A stretch of DNA of 64,000 nucleotides from the NCBI GenBank assembly GCA_963204745.1, contig CAUJHF010000010.1, forward strand, positions 1-64,000. Direction: 5' to 3'. Made by a program: the position numbers and the translations under genes. A model generated the notes under the pieces. That model was given only the letters and a program-made list of their open reading frames with translations. It had not been told where the DNA came from and did not search any database. This DNA comes from Pseudomonadota bacterium (GTDB taxonomy: Bacteria > Pseudomonadota > Gammaproteobacteria > Steroidobacterales > GCA-2729495). Position 1 is the first letter of the stretch, and each line of letters begins with the position of its first letter. Shown here piece after piece: positions 1 through 8,757 of this stretch.

Positions 1-1
1 T

Positions 2-259
2 CTGGGTGGCACACCTGAACAGCAGGCCCGGCATCAACAGCTCGGCTACTTCCGCAGCGATGCCTCGGTGGAAACAGCAGCGACACCCGCGGCCAACAAC
101 GTCAATCTGCTGGTCGAAACTGTCCTGCTCAACTACATGGCACTGCACGGGCAGCAAGGCAACTTCGCGAGCCTGTTCCCAGGTCACGGCCTCGGCAACA
201 GCACGCTGCGCGATTCGCTGACGGCATTTGCGCCGATCGTGAACGGCTCAATCACCTAG
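2..259 (+). CDS. 3' end of an unrecognised gene (partial)
   Basis: An open frame enters from before the window and ends at TAG 257-259, giving the last 85 residues of a protein. I do not recognise the family. The visible part is neutral, with an Ala/Asn-rich stretch (TPAANNVNLLVETVLL) and no membrane segment or metal-binding motif. The methyltransferase gene starts 26 bp downstream on the same strand, so the two may be cotranscribed, although a perfect inverted repeat sits over the stop codon. Confidence 0.55.
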   Translation: MGGTPEQQARHQQLGYFRSDASVETAATPAANNVNLLVETVLLNYMALHGQQGNFASLFPGHGLGNSTLRDSLTAFAPIVNGSIT

Positions 260-267
260 AGCCGTTC
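241..267. repeat. 9-bp perfect inverted repeat over a stop codon
   Basis: GAACGGCTC (241-249) and GAGCCGTTC (259-267) are exact inverted copies with a 9-nt loop containing the TAG of the upstream gene. No T tract follows, so it is at best a weak terminator or mRNA-stabilising hairpin. Confidence 0.4.
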
Positions 268-285
268 CGATGCCATAATCAGCGC

Positions 286-1659
286 ATGTCATCTCCCGCG
301 CTCGCAGCCCACCTCGCCTGTCCCCGCTGCGAGCAGTCGCTACGGCAATACCCGGACCGCAGCTGGGGCTGCGGTGCCTGCGGCATCAACTTTCCCTCGC
401 TGCTCGATGTGCCCTGCCTGTTTGCCGAACCGTCCGCCACACTGGCGGAATGGCGCGGGCGACTGCAGTTCAGCCTCGAAAAGCTCGCTCACGAAGCGGC
501 CGGACTGCAGGCCGAGTTGCAGAACCCGCGCCTGCGTCCGCTGACCCGTGATCGTCTGACCCTGCTCAACCGGGCCAGCCTCGATCAGCTGAAACGGCTC
601 CGCGAACTGCTCTCGCCACTCGCGGTCCATCAGGCGCAGGCCGCGCTTGCCACGCATCTCGCGCTGCAGACCCGACTGCCCGGTGACCAGGGCCTGACCA
701 CTTACTATCCGAACATCCATCGCGACTGGGCCTGGGGTAATGCCGAGAACGAGGCGACGCTCCGGCTGGTCGGTGGCGCACTGCCGGGACGGGATGCCGT
801 CGACAGCCTGCTGGTGCTCGGCTCGGGTGCAGGCCGCCTGGCCTACGATCTGCATCAGCAATATGCGCTCGGCCTCACGCTGGCGCTGGACTTCAATCCC
901 CTGCTCACGCTGCTGGCAAGGCGCGCCACAGCTGGCGAAACCACTGAGCTCTGGGAGTTCCCGCTGGCCCCACGCACGCTGGCCGAGCATGCCGTGCTGC
1001 GCGAGCTGGTTGCACCGGAACCGGTGCGCGACGGCTTTTATCTGGTACTCGGCGATGCGCTGCGTCCGCCGCTGTCTGCTGGCAGCTTCGACGTGATCGT
1101 CACGCCGTGGGTTGTCGATATCCTGCCGGAAGATTTCCGTACGTTCGCCGCCCGGATCAATACCCTGCTGAAGCCCGGCGGTCGCTGGATCTGCTTCGGC
1201 TCGCTCAGCTTTGGGCAAGCGCTGGCGAGCCGGCGTTACAGCCTTGAAGAAGCGCTCGCCATCGTGATGGACAGCGGTTTTTCCAGGCCCGACGTGCGCG
1301 AAGACGACATTCCATATATGTGTTCGCCGGCCAGCCGCCACGGCCGGCTGGAGAGCGTCGTGACCGCCGTCGCCGACAAGGAACGAAACGTGGCGCTGCC
1401 GCCCCGCCATCGCGCACTGCCCGACTGGCTGATTAGCGGAACACAACCCGTGCCACTGCTGCCGGCCTTTGAACTGCAGATCATGACGACCCGTATCTAT
1501 GCCTTCATCATGGGCATGATCGACGGGCGCCGTTCGATCCGCGACATGGCGAAGCTGCTCGCCGACCAGCGCCTGATGAGCCGTGATGAGGCCGAGCCGG
1601 CAGTGCGCAACTTCCTGATCAGGATGCACGAAGACAGCCAGCGCCCGCCCGGGCTGTAA
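286..1659 (+). CDS. SAM-dependent methyltransferase with N-terminal zinc ribbon
   Basis: This 457-residue protein starts with a Cys-rich ribbon (CPRC and CGAC pairs within residues 12-35, Trm112-like). A long helical spacer follows, then a Rossmann methyltransferase core: LVLGSGAGRLAYDL is the SAM-binding glycine motif, DFNP the acidic end of strand 2, and FDVIVTPWVVDILP with LLKPGGRWI the post-motif strands. The GxGxGRLA signature resembles the N2227/carnosine N-methyltransferase type, which is only a family hint. The C-terminal 70 residues look like a small helical PqqD-like domain. The substrate is unknown. The start is ATG 286, 26 bp after the preceding gene. Confidence 0.75.
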   Translation: MSSPALAAHLACPRCEQSLRQYPDRSWGCGACGINFPSLLDVPCLFAEPSATLAEWRGRLQFSLEKLAHEAAGLQAELQNPRLRPLTRDRLTLLNRASLDQLKRLRELLSPLAVHQAQAALATHLALQTRLPGDQGLTTYYPNIHRDWAWGNAENEATLRLVGGALPGRDAVDSLLVLGSGAGRLAYDLHQQYALGLTLALDFNPLLTLLARRATAGETTELWEFPLAPRTLAEHAVLRELVAPEPVRDGFYLVLGDALRPPLSAGSFDVIVTPWVVDILPEDFRTFAARINTLLKPGGRWICFGSLSFGQALASRRYSLEEALAIVMDSGFSRPDVREDDIPYMCSPASRHGRLESVVTAVADKERNVALPPRHRALPDWLISGTQPVPLLPAFELQIMTTRIYAFIMGMIDGRRSIRDMAKLLADQRLMSRDEAEPAVRNFLIRMHEDSQRPPGL

Positions 1660-1671
1660 TCCTTCCGGACG

Positions 1672-3051
1672 CTAGTCGGTTGGCCGGATCCCGGCCGTCA
1701 GCGGCAAGCGCAGCTGCACCTCCGCGCCGCCGAGCGCCGAGCGCCTGATCCCGACGCTGCCGCGATACAGGCCGACGATTTCCCGCACGACTGCGAGGCC
1801 GATTCCCTGGCCGGGGACATCGCCGCGCTGATCGGCACGGATACCGCGGCCGAGAACCGCGCTGGCCTGGTCATCGGGAATACCGGGGCCATCATCGGCC
1901 ACGGTAATCAGCAATGCATCGCTGCCGCCCATGGCCACCGTCACCACGATGCGACTGGCACACCATTTCCAGGCATTGTCGAGCAGGTTGCCGAAGATCT
2001 CGTAGAGATCACCCTGCTCGGCCGGATAGCTCGCACCGTCCGGAATCTGCAGCTCGCAACTCACCGCCTTGTCGCGATGGATCTTGCGCAGACTGCTGAC
2101 GATGTCTTCGAGCGGCGGCGCAAGCAGAACGGCACGCGCAGCGAGGCTGCGCGGCCCGGACGCGGCGGCACGCCGCAGCTGGTAGTCGACGACACTTTGC
2201 ATGCGGTCGACCTGTGCGCACAGCGTCGCAGCGTCGGGCTGACCGCCGCCGAGTTCGGTGCGCACAACCGCCAGCGGTGTTTTCAGACTGTGGGCCAGGT
2301 CGTCCATCGTGGTGCGATAGCGATCCATGCGCTGTCGCTCGGAACCGAGCAGCGTGTTGAGACCCCGGGTCACGCCTTCCAGCTCGCGCGGATAGTCGGC
2401 GCTGAAAGCCTCCTGCCCGCCCGCCTCGATCGCCGCGATTTCATCCGACATGCGCCGGAGCGGTCGCAGCGCAACGCGGATCGCCAGCCAAAGCGCCGCG
2501 AGCAGCACGAACATGACGCCGGAGAACCAGCCGAGCAGTTGCTGCCTGAAACGATCAAGCTGCGCTTCATAGCCAGCCAGATCAGCAGCCGCAAAGACCT
2601 GGAACGCCGGGGTGGCAGTCGGGCCGAGTTCCCAGTTGATGCCAAGTCCGAACAGCAGGACCTCGCTGCCGTCCGGAAGCAGGCGCCGGCTGACCGCGCG
2701 TTCGCCGGCCTTCAGGGTCGCGCCCGGCGCAAGCTCAAGCCCGACAGCCGAGGGCGAACGCCACAGCGGCAGACCGGAGGCATCGAGAATCTCGCTGTAG
2801 AGCCCGGATCCCGGATTGCGCAGCCGCGGTTCCAGCAGGCGCATCGGCACCGACAGATTACCCGCCTCGTCGGGTTCGGCAGCGCCGATCAGTGCCAGCA
2901 CCTGCACTTCGAGCTGATCGGTGAGCGCCGCCTCGGCGCTGCGCCTGAACACCACATCGAGGACTGCAATCGTGATACCGAATGCGGCGAGAAGCATGAC
3001 CGCCGTAATCACCAGCAGACTGGTACTCAGCGAAGCGCGGCGGCCCGACAC
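1672..3051 (-). CDS. Sensor histidine kinase (PhoQ-like)
   Basis: A 459-residue inner-membrane kinase. One helix lies near residues 10-32, a periplasmic sensor domain spans about 33-165, and a second helix falls near 170-190, followed by HAMP. The dimerisation box is DDLAHSLKTPLAV with the phospho-accepting His. The ATPase domain has an N box (NLLDNAWKW), DDGPGIP and GQGIGLAVV. The start is GTG 3051, 12 bp after the response-regulator stop. The sensor layout and the HSLKTP box are typical of PhoQ relatives. The signal is not evident; acidic patches of the kind that bind divalent cations in PhoQ are not obvious here. Confidence 0.88.
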   Translation of the reverse strand: MSGRRASLSTSLLVITAVMLLAAFGITIAVLDVVFRRSAEAALTDQLEVQVLALIGAAEPDEAGNLSVPMRLLEPRLRNPGSGLYSEILDASGLPLWRSPSAVGLELAPGATLKAGERAVSRRLLPDGSEVLLFGLGINWELGPTATPAFQVFAAADLAGYEAQLDRFRQQLLGWFSGVMFVLLAALWLAIRVALRPLRRMSDEIAAIEAGGQEAFSADYPRELEGVTRGLNTLLGSERQRMDRYRTTMDDLAHSLKTPLAVVRTELGGGQPDAATLCAQVDRMQSVVDYQLRRAAASGPRSLAARAVLLAPPLEDIVSSLRKIHRDKAVSCELQIPDGASYPAEQGDLYEIFGNLLDNAWKWCASRIVVTVAMGGSDALLITVADDGPGIPDDQASAVLGRGIRADQRGDVPGQGIGLAVVREIVGLYRGSVGIRRSALGGAEVQLRLPLTAGIRPTD

Positions 3052-3063
3052 CCGGGATCCGCC

Positions 3064-3747
3064 TCAGTCCGGTTCCGGCGGACGCGGCATCCGGTAGCCC
3101 TGCCCGCGGATGGTTTCGATGAGGCCGAGCTTGCGCTCCGGATCGAGCTTGTTGCGCAGGCGGGTCAGCAACACCTCCACCACATTGCTGTCACGCTCGT
3201 CGTCCCGGTCATAGAGCTGATCGGTCAGTTGTGCCTTGCTCACCACCTGGCCTGCGCGCATGACCATGATCTCGAGTAGCCGGTACTCGAAAGCCGTGAG
3301 CGTCACCACCTGGTCATCGACACGTACTTCGCGGGCCTGCGTATTCATCGCTACCGGACCCGCGCGCAGCACCGGTTGCGCATGCCCGGCAGCGCGGCGC
3401 AGGAGGGCATTGATGCGCGCCTTGAGTTCATCGATGTTGAATGGCTTGACGACGTAATCATCGGCACCGGCGTTCAGGCCCTTGACCTTGTCCTGCCAGT
3501 GCTCGCGCGCGGTAAGAATCACCACCGGAAATGTGTGCCCGGCAGCACGCAGGCGCGTGATCAGCTCGACACCAGAACGATCCGGCAGACCGAGATCAAC
3601 GATCGCAAGCTGCACGGCAAATTCGGCGGCAAAGTACTCAGCCTCGCTTGCCGTTCCGGCTTCATCTACCGTGAAATCCGCCGCGCGCAACTGTGCCGCC
3701 AGTGACTGGCGCAGCGCAGTATCATCCTCAACGATCAACAGGCGCAT
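3064..3747 (-). CDS. OmpR/PhoP-family response regulator
   Basis: A 227-residue receiver plus winged-helix regulator. The receiver has the acidic pair in IVEDD, the phospho-acceptor Asp in IVDLGLP, the switch Thr in ILTAR and the conserved Lys in VVKPF. The C-terminal half is a Trans_reg_C wing ending GQGYRM. I take ATG 3747 (MRLLIVEDD) rather than an upstream start, because GAGGAG lies just before it and receivers normally begin this way. It sits between a PepSY protein gene (10 bp upstream) and its kinase gene (12 bp downstream), so the three form an operon. Confidence 0.93.
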   Translation of the reverse strand: MRLLIVEDDTALRQSLAAQLRAADFTVDEAGTASEAEYFAAEFAVQLAIVDLGLPDRSGVELITRLRAAGHTFPVVILTAREHWQDKVKGLNAGADDYVVKPFNIDELKARINALLRRAAGHAQPVLRAGPVAMNTQAREVRVDDQVVTLTAFEYRLLEIMVMRAGQVVSKAQLTDQLYDRDDERDSNVVEVLLTRLRNKLDPERKLGLIETIRGQGYRMPRPPEPD

Positions 3748-3757
3748 CGGCAGCTCC

Positions 3758-4072
3758 TCAGCGCATCGCACCGGTGGTCGCATCGACCCGGTACTCGCGC
3801 ACCCGGCCATCGGCCGTCACCACGCGGATCCGGTACACCACGCGTCCATCCTGCTCATGACGGTCGGCGCGCACCACCTTGCCACCGCTGCGCTCCCTGA
3901 CCATCGCCACGGCCGCATCCTTGCTCATCACCACACGCGGTACGGCAGGGGTTTCTTCAGCAACATCGCGCTTCCGGTCCGCGGTCTCCGGCTTCCCGGC
4001 GTCTGCCGGCACTGTCGCCAGCAAGCCGGCCAGCAGGATGAGCGGCAGATGTGTCCGGACCGGAAATGACAT
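3758..4072 (-). CDS. Secreted PepSY-domain protein
   Basis: About 104 residues. An N-terminal signal peptide (LPLILLAGLLATVPADA) is followed by a charged linker and one PepSY domain (MSKDAAVAMVRER ... YRIRVVTADGRVREYRVDATTG). PepSY proteins beside PhoPQ-like systems are common and are thought to modulate the sensor or a periplasmic protease; that role is inference here. It is the first gene of the operon with the regulator and kinase. An alternative ATG three codons upstream (4081) is possible; no clear ribosome site separates the two. Confidence 0.8.
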   Translation of the reverse strand: MSFPVRTHLPLILLAGLLATVPADAGKPETADRKRDVAEETPAVPRVVMSKDAAVAMVRERSGGKVVRADRHEQDGRVVYRIRVVTADGRVREYRVDATTGAMR

Positions 4073-4217
4073 GTGGAGCATTGTCGGGGCTGATCCGGAT
4101 GCTGGCAATGGCAGCAGAATGAGCCTCTGCACTGAACCCGTACTGAATTTCCACAGGCTGGCAATGCGCCGGTCGATCAGGCAACCTTGCCGCCGGCTCT
4201 CCATCAGCAGACCGGCC

Positions 4218-4853
4218 ATGCGCACTCTCGACAAGCTGTTTAAACAGAACCGCGCCTGGGTAGCGTCAGTCCGCCGGGAGGATCCGGAGTTTTTTGCCCA
4301 GCTGGCGGAGCAGCAGAACCCCGAATATCTGTGGATCGGCTGCTCGGACAGCCGCGTGCCGGCCAACCAGGTCACCGGCCTGATGCCCGGCGAGGTCTTT
4401 GTCCACCGCAACATCGCCAATGTGGTCGCACATGCCGACCTCAACTGCCTGTCGGTGATCCAGTTTGCCGTGGATATACTCAAGATCAGGCACATCATCG
4501 TCTGCGGGCACTACGGTTGTGGTGGCGTGCGCGCCGCTTATGAGGACCAGCGCCTCGGCCTCGTCGATAACTGGCTGCGGCATGTGCAGGACGTGGCCAT
4601 CAAGCACCGTGCCGCGCTTGACGAATTCACCAATGATGAAGCCCGCCTCGATCGCCTGAGCGAACTCAACGTCATCGAGCAGGTGGCCAACGTGTGCCGG
4701 ACCAATGTGCTGCGCGACGCCTGGGCCAGCGGCCAGCAGGTAACCGTGCATGGCTGGATCTACAACATCACCGACGGGCTGCTGATCGACCTGGACCTGT
4801 CTGCCTCCAGCAGCAAGGAAGTCCAGGAAATGCAGAGCCGTGCCACTGGCTGA
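4218..4853 (+). CDS. can: Beta-class carbonic anhydrase
   Basis: A 211-residue cytosolic enzyme for reversible CO2 hydration. The zinc ligands are visible: the Cys of GCSDSR with its Asp/Arg dyad, and the His and Cys of CGHYGCGG. The conserved stretch MPGEVFVHRNIANVV precedes them. The length is close to E. coli Can. The start is ATG 4218 (MRTLDKLF); the frame is open upstream, but that part overlaps the divergent PepSY gene region and does not look like family sequence. It stands alone, divergent from the two-component operon. Confidence 0.95.
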   Translation: MRTLDKLFKQNRAWVASVRREDPEFFAQLAEQQNPEYLWIGCSDSRVPANQVTGLMPGEVFVHRNIANVVAHADLNCLSVIQFAVDILKIRHIIVCGHYGCGGVRAAYEDQRLGLVDNWLRHVQDVAIKHRAALDEFTNDEARLDRLSELNVIEQVANVCRTNVLRDAWASGQQVTVHGWIYNITDGLLIDLDLSASSSKEVQEMQSRATG

Positions 4854-4879
4854 AGCGGGGCCTGACCCCGGACGTTGAC

Positions 4880-7129
4880 TCAGCCTTTCGCCCGCCGGCC
4901 GAGTATCTGCAGGATCTTCCACGGCGTGATCGGCATCTCGTTGACCGGTTCACCGAGAGCATTGGCGACCGCATTAGCCACCGCCGGCAAGGTACAGACG
5001 ATCGGTCCCTCGCCAACTTCCTTCGCGCCGAACGGCCCGAAAGGATCGATGCTCTCGACGATGATGTGCTCGACCTTCGGCATCTCGTATGAGCGCGGCA
5101 GCCGGTAATCGAGCCGCGAGGGATTCATCACCTGCCCGTCTTCCAGCAGGGTTTCCTCGTACAGCACCTGTGACATGCCGCTGAAGACCTGGCCGTCGAT
5201 CTGGCCTTCGACGATACGCGGATTGATCGCCCTGCCCACATCGTGTGAGGCGACGATGCGATCGACGGTGACAAAACCGGTATCCGGATCGATGGTCACC
5301 TCGGCAATCTGCGCGCCGAAGGAATAGGCCATCGTGCCGCTGTCCTTCGGCGAGTTGTAGAAACCACGGCCCATCACGAAGCGGCCTTCGCGGCTGTGCA
5401 GGGTGTCATAGACGATCTTTTTCAGCGGGATCGCCTTCTCCGGCTGTCCCTTCGGGTAAACCTGCCGGTCGCGGAAAACCAGCTGCGAGGGCTTCACACC
5501 GAGCCGCCCGGCGGCAAGTACCTCGAGCTGCTTGCGCGCATCGAGTGCAGCCGATTTCACCGCATTGCCGGTGTTGAAAGTCCCGCGCTGGATCAGCGCG
5601 CCCACATCCAGCGGCACGATGTCGGTATCACCGGAAATCACGGTGATGTCTGATGCCTGTGCGCCAAGCACTTCGGCCGCGATCATCGCCATCGCAGTGT
5701 GCGAGCTCTGGCCCATGTCGGGCAGCCCGACGAATAAGGACATCGTCCCGTCGTCGACGATCTTGATGAATGCAGCCGAGGTATCGTGCTTGAACACGCC
5801 CTTCGCGCCCGAGGCCATCGCACCGACGCCTATACCGATACCTTTCAGCGGCGGCAGCTTGCCGTATTTCCTTTTCCAGCCGGCCTGCTTCGCTGTCTTC
5901 GTGATGCACTCCGCCAGTCCGCAGCTGCCGAAGAAGGTGCCGGTCATGCTGGTGTAGCCCTTGGTCACGCCGTTTCGCAGATGGAAGTCGACGGGATCCA
6001 TGCCCAGCTCACGCGCCAGCGCATCCATGTGCTGACCGAGGCCAAAGGCCATCTGCGCCAGACCACCACCATGATGGAAGTAGTACGGGATGTTGTTGGT
6101 ATGCACCAGCCGGCCGCTGTAGCGGGCGGCTTCTATCTTGTACAGCGAGTGGATGTACGAACTGGTCAGCGTCAGCACGATCATCTGCGATTCGACGTAG
6201 GCGCCGGTATCGAAACTGATGTCGGCTTCGAAGGCCTTGATCTGCCCTGTTGCCGAGACGCCGGTGCGGAAAGTGTATTTCACTTCGCCGCCCGCACGAC
6301 AGGCGATGAACTCCTCGTCTGCCGTGGCGCGGATCTTTACCGGCCGGCCGGTCTTGCGTGAAAGCACGGCGGCAACATAGTGATGCGGACGCACCGAAGT
6401 GCGGCCGGTAAATCCGCCGCCGGTATTGAGGCTCATGATGCGCACCTGGCCATCACTCAGGCGCAGCGCACCGGCCAGGCTCTTCTGGAACAGGATCGCC
6501 GTCTGGGTCGGCGTCCACATCGACAGCTTGTCGGGCAGTGACCAGTCGGCGATCGCCACATGGAACTCCGCATAACAGTTGTGCGAGGCATGGGTCGTGT
6601 ACTGGTCGGTGCGCACATGCGCCGAGTTGGCAAAGCCCAGCTCGACATCGCCGAGGTCCTGCGCCTGCTGCCAGGCGATATTGCCCTTTGCCTTGGCATG
6701 AATCAGCAAGGCATCGGCCTTGAGCGCGTCCTGGATATTGAACAGCGCCGGCAGAGGTTCATATTCCACCTTGATGAGCGCAGCAGCCTCGGCGGCCGTT
6801 GCTTCATCAAGGGCAGCGACAGCCGCGACTTCGTCGCCGATGTAATTGACGATCGTGTGACGGAACAGCGGCTGCTCGATGCCCACGTACAGCTTTGGCG
6901 CGTCGGCATGAGTGATCACAGCCTTGACGCCCGGCAGGGCCAGGGCAGCGGACGTATCGATACCCAGGATCCGCGCACGGGCAAACGGACTGCGCACGAT
7001 CTTTGCGTGCAGCATCCCGGGCAGCACCACATCGTCGGTGAACAGCGAGCGGCCGGTGAGCTTGTGAGCACCATCCAGCCGGGGCTGATCGTGCCCGACG
7101 ACCGAAAAATCAGCCTTCCTGGATGCCAT
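4880..7129 (-). CDS. Molybdenum hydroxylase large subunit (4-hydroxybenzoyl-CoA reductase/xanthine dehydrogenase family)
   Basis: A 749-residue molybdopterin-binding subunit. The N-terminal part (RLDGAHKLTGRSLFTDD, AKIVRSPFARARI) is the a/b hammerhead of the family. The cofactor-binding region contains NTGGGFTGRTSVRPHH, and the C-terminal FGAKEVGEGP carries the active-site Glu. The loop motif of aerobic CO dehydrogenase (AYRCSFR) is absent, so it is not a form I CoxL. A GGAGGAC ribosome site precedes ATG 7129, and the gene overlaps the iron-sulfur subunit gene by 20 bp. The FAD subunit points to the HcrABC type, acting on an aromatic or CoA-bound substrate; the actual substrate is not shown by the sequence. 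Confidence 0.85.
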   Translation of the reverse strand: MASRKADFSVVGHDQPRLDGAHKLTGRSLFTDDVVLPGMLHAKIVRSPFARARILGIDTSAALALPGVKAVITHADAPKLYVGIEQPLFRHTIVNYIGDEVAAVAALDEATAAEAAALIKVEYEPLPALFNIQDALKADALLIHAKAKGNIAWQQAQDLGDVELGFANSAHVRTDQYTTHASHNCYAEFHVAIADWSLPDKLSMWTPTQTAILFQKSLAGALRLSDGQVRIMSLNTGGGFTGRTSVRPHHYVAAVLSRKTGRPVKIRATADEEFIACRAGGEVKYTFRTGVSATGQIKAFEADISFDTGAYVESQMIVLTLTSSYIHSLYKIEAARYSGRLVHTNNIPYYFHHGGGLAQMAFGLGQHMDALARELGMDPVDFHLRNGVTKGYTSMTGTFFGSCGLAECITKTAKQAGWKRKYGKLPPLKGIGIGVGAMASGAKGVFKHDTSAAFIKIVDDGTMSLFVGLPDMGQSSHTAMAMIAAEVLGAQASDITVISGDTDIVPLDVGALIQRGTFNTGNAVKSAALDARKQLEVLAAGRLGVKPSQLVFRDRQVYPKGQPEKAIPLKKIVYDTLHSREGRFVMGRGFYNSPKDSGTMAYSFGAQIAEVTIDPDTGFVTVDRIVASHDVGRAINPRIVEGQIDGQVFSGMSQVLYEETLLEDGQVMNPSRLDYRLPRSYEMPKVEHIIVESIDPFGPFGAKEVGEGPIVCTLPAVANAVANALGEPVNEMPITPWKILQILGRRAKG

Positions 7130-7625
7130 GACCGTCCTCCGGCGCCGCGTCAGCCGCCATGGCCTTGATCGCCTCGCGCACCGCGATCTTCACCTTGATG
7201 TGTCCGGTACAGCGGCAGAGTGCGCCGGCGAGCGCTTCGTTGATGGCCTCCTCGTCCGGATCGGGGTTCTCATCGAGCAGCGCCTTCGCCGTCATGATCA
7301 GCCCGGGCGTACAGGCACCGCACTGCACGGCGCCGTACTCCAGAAAAGCCTTTTGCACCGGATGCAGCTCATCACCACCGGCAACGCCCTCGATGGTCGT
7401 TACGGGACGATTATCCCATTCGATAGCGAGCGCCAGGCAGGACAGCACGGCCCGGCCGTCGTCGCCCTGAACCGTGCAAACCCCGCAGGCACCGCTGGTG
7501 CAGCCGCGCTTGGTACCGGTCAATGCAACCCGGTCGCGAATCACATCGAGCAGGGTTTCGCAGGGCGCTACCGGAACCTGGTAACGGTCGCCGTTAACGA
7601 TGAGGGTGATCAGTTGTCTGGTCAT
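7110..7625 (-). CDS. Molybdenum hydroxylase 2Fe-2S subunit
   Basis: 171 residues with two [2Fe-2S] domains: a plant-ferredoxin-like one (KRGCTSGACGVCTV plus a later Cys) and a helical one (QCGACTPG and CRCTG). This is the small electron-transfer subunit of xanthine-dehydrogenase-family enzymes. I chose ATG 7625 (MTRQLITLIVNGD) because family members begin at this point; the longer frame adds a basic tail without similarity. It lies 13 bp after the FAD subunit gene and overlaps the large subunit gene by 20 bp. Confidence 0.93.
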   Translation of the reverse strand: MTRQLITLIVNGDRYQVPVAPCETLLDVIRDRVALTGTKRGCTSGACGVCTVQGDDGRAVLSCLALAIEWDNRPVTTIEGVAGGDELHPVQKAFLEYGAVQCGACTPGLIMTAKALLDENPDPDEEAINEALAGALCRCTGHIKVKIAVREAIKAMAADAAPEDGHGIQEG

Positions 7626-7638
7626 CGGCGGTCTGCCC

Positions 7639-8634
7639 TCAGTCGGCCGCCGGCAGTTTCTGCCGGCGCAGTTCATGGAGTACGCGCCGCACCAGCCCGC
7701 GCATCAGGCGCTTCTTGTAGCCCGGCGGCGTAAACAGGTTGGTGACCTCGCCCAGATCGTCGCGCACTGCATCGGCGGCAGCCTCGATGCCGGCTTCGTT
7801 AAGTCCTTCGGCGAGGATGATCTGTGCCGGTTTTTGCAGCACCAGCGGCATGGTGCCGACCGATCCGGCCACCAGCAGCAGCGATTTCGGCACGCGGTTG
7901 CTGCCGGTCAGCGCACCGGCCAGCGTGGCGTAGCCATAGTCGAGCCCGGTCCGCGCAGCGGCCTTGACGAAAGTGGAACGCACGCGGGCCGGTGGTACCA
8001 GCACTGCGGTGATCAGTTCGCCAGGCGCCAGCACATTGTTCTCGATGCCATCGTCGCGGTAAAAATCGGCGAGCAGCAGCTCGCGTTCGCCCTGGCTACT
8101 GCGCAACAGCACGCGGGCACCCAGGCTGATCAGCGCCGGCACCGAGTCGGCGCTGTGTATGGCACGACAGTTCGGCGCGGTCTTGATGACATGACAGACC
8201 TGCCCGTCTGTCTTCCAGCAGGGCAGCTGCGAACCGCGCCAGTTTTCACTCTGATTGGTGTACCAGCAGCGTGTCGGCAGGCACAGATTGCCGCCCAGCG
8301 TGGCCATGTTGCGCACATGCTGTGAACCCACGGCCCGGATCGCCTGTGCGAGACCCGGATAGGGCACGACGATCAGCGGATGTGCCGCGAGGTCCGTCAG
8401 CCGTTCACCGGCACCGATGCGCAGCGTGCCGGACGCATCAAGACTCACGCCGGCCAGCTCCGGCAGGTCGCGCACGCTGACGAGCGCGCGCGGGCGTTCC
8501 AGACGCAGTTTAAGGTTGATGAGCAGATCGGTGCCGCCGCCCAGCGCGGCTACGCTGTCACCGGCGGTACTGAGCCTGGCCAGCGCCTCATCGAGGCTGG
8601 CTGGCCGGTGATATGCAAACGGTGGCAGCTGCAC
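7639..8634 (-). CDS. Molybdenum hydroxylase FAD subunit with extra 4Fe-4S insert (HcrB type)
   Basis: 331 residues. The FAD-binding loops are LGGGTDLLINLK (about 31-42) and NMATLGGNLCLP (about 109-120). After the second loop is an insert with Cys at 118, 123, 139, 147 and 156. The spacing C-x15-C-x7-C-x8-C (123-156) is that of the extra [4Fe-4S] cluster in the beta subunit of 4-hydroxybenzoyl-CoA reductase, which ordinary xanthine or CO dehydrogenases lack. The start is GTG 8634 behind AAGGAG. It is the first gene of the three-gene operon. No benzoyl-CoA pathway genes are nearby, so the substrate remains open. Confidence 0.85.
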   Translation of the reverse strand: MQLPPFAYHRPASLDEALARLSTAGDSVAALGGGTDLLINLKLRLERPRALVSVRDLPELAGVSLDASGTLRIGAGERLTDLAAHPLIVVPYPGLAQAIRAVGSQHVRNMATLGGNLCLPTRCWYTNQSENWRGSQLPCWKTDGQVCHVIKTAPNCRAIHSADSVPALISLGARVLLRSSQGERELLLADFYRDDGIENNVLAPGELITAVLVPPARVRSTFVKAAARTGLDYGYATLAGALTGSNRVPKSLLLVAGSVGTMPLVLQKPAQIILAEGLNEAGIEAAADAVRDDLGEVTNLFTPPGYKKRLMRGLVRRVLHELRRQKLPAAD

Positions 8635-8757
8635 CCCGAGACTCCTTCATGGCCTATGCCGGCCGTCACGGCAATCGTTCGGCCCAGATTCAGCAAAAGA
8701 GTGTACTTGATGCGTGCATCGGCGTTAGATTAGTCGTAACCACCTGCAGGATGCACC

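Noticed and set aside
2077-3279. 400-aa plus-strand open frame across the histidine kinase and regulator
   Set aside because: It crosses two well-supported minus-strand genes and has shadow-type composition.
4880-8634. Aerobic CO dehydrogenase (CoxMSL)
   Set aside because: The large subunit lacks the AYRCSFR active-site loop and the FAD subunit has the HcrB-type four-Cys insert.
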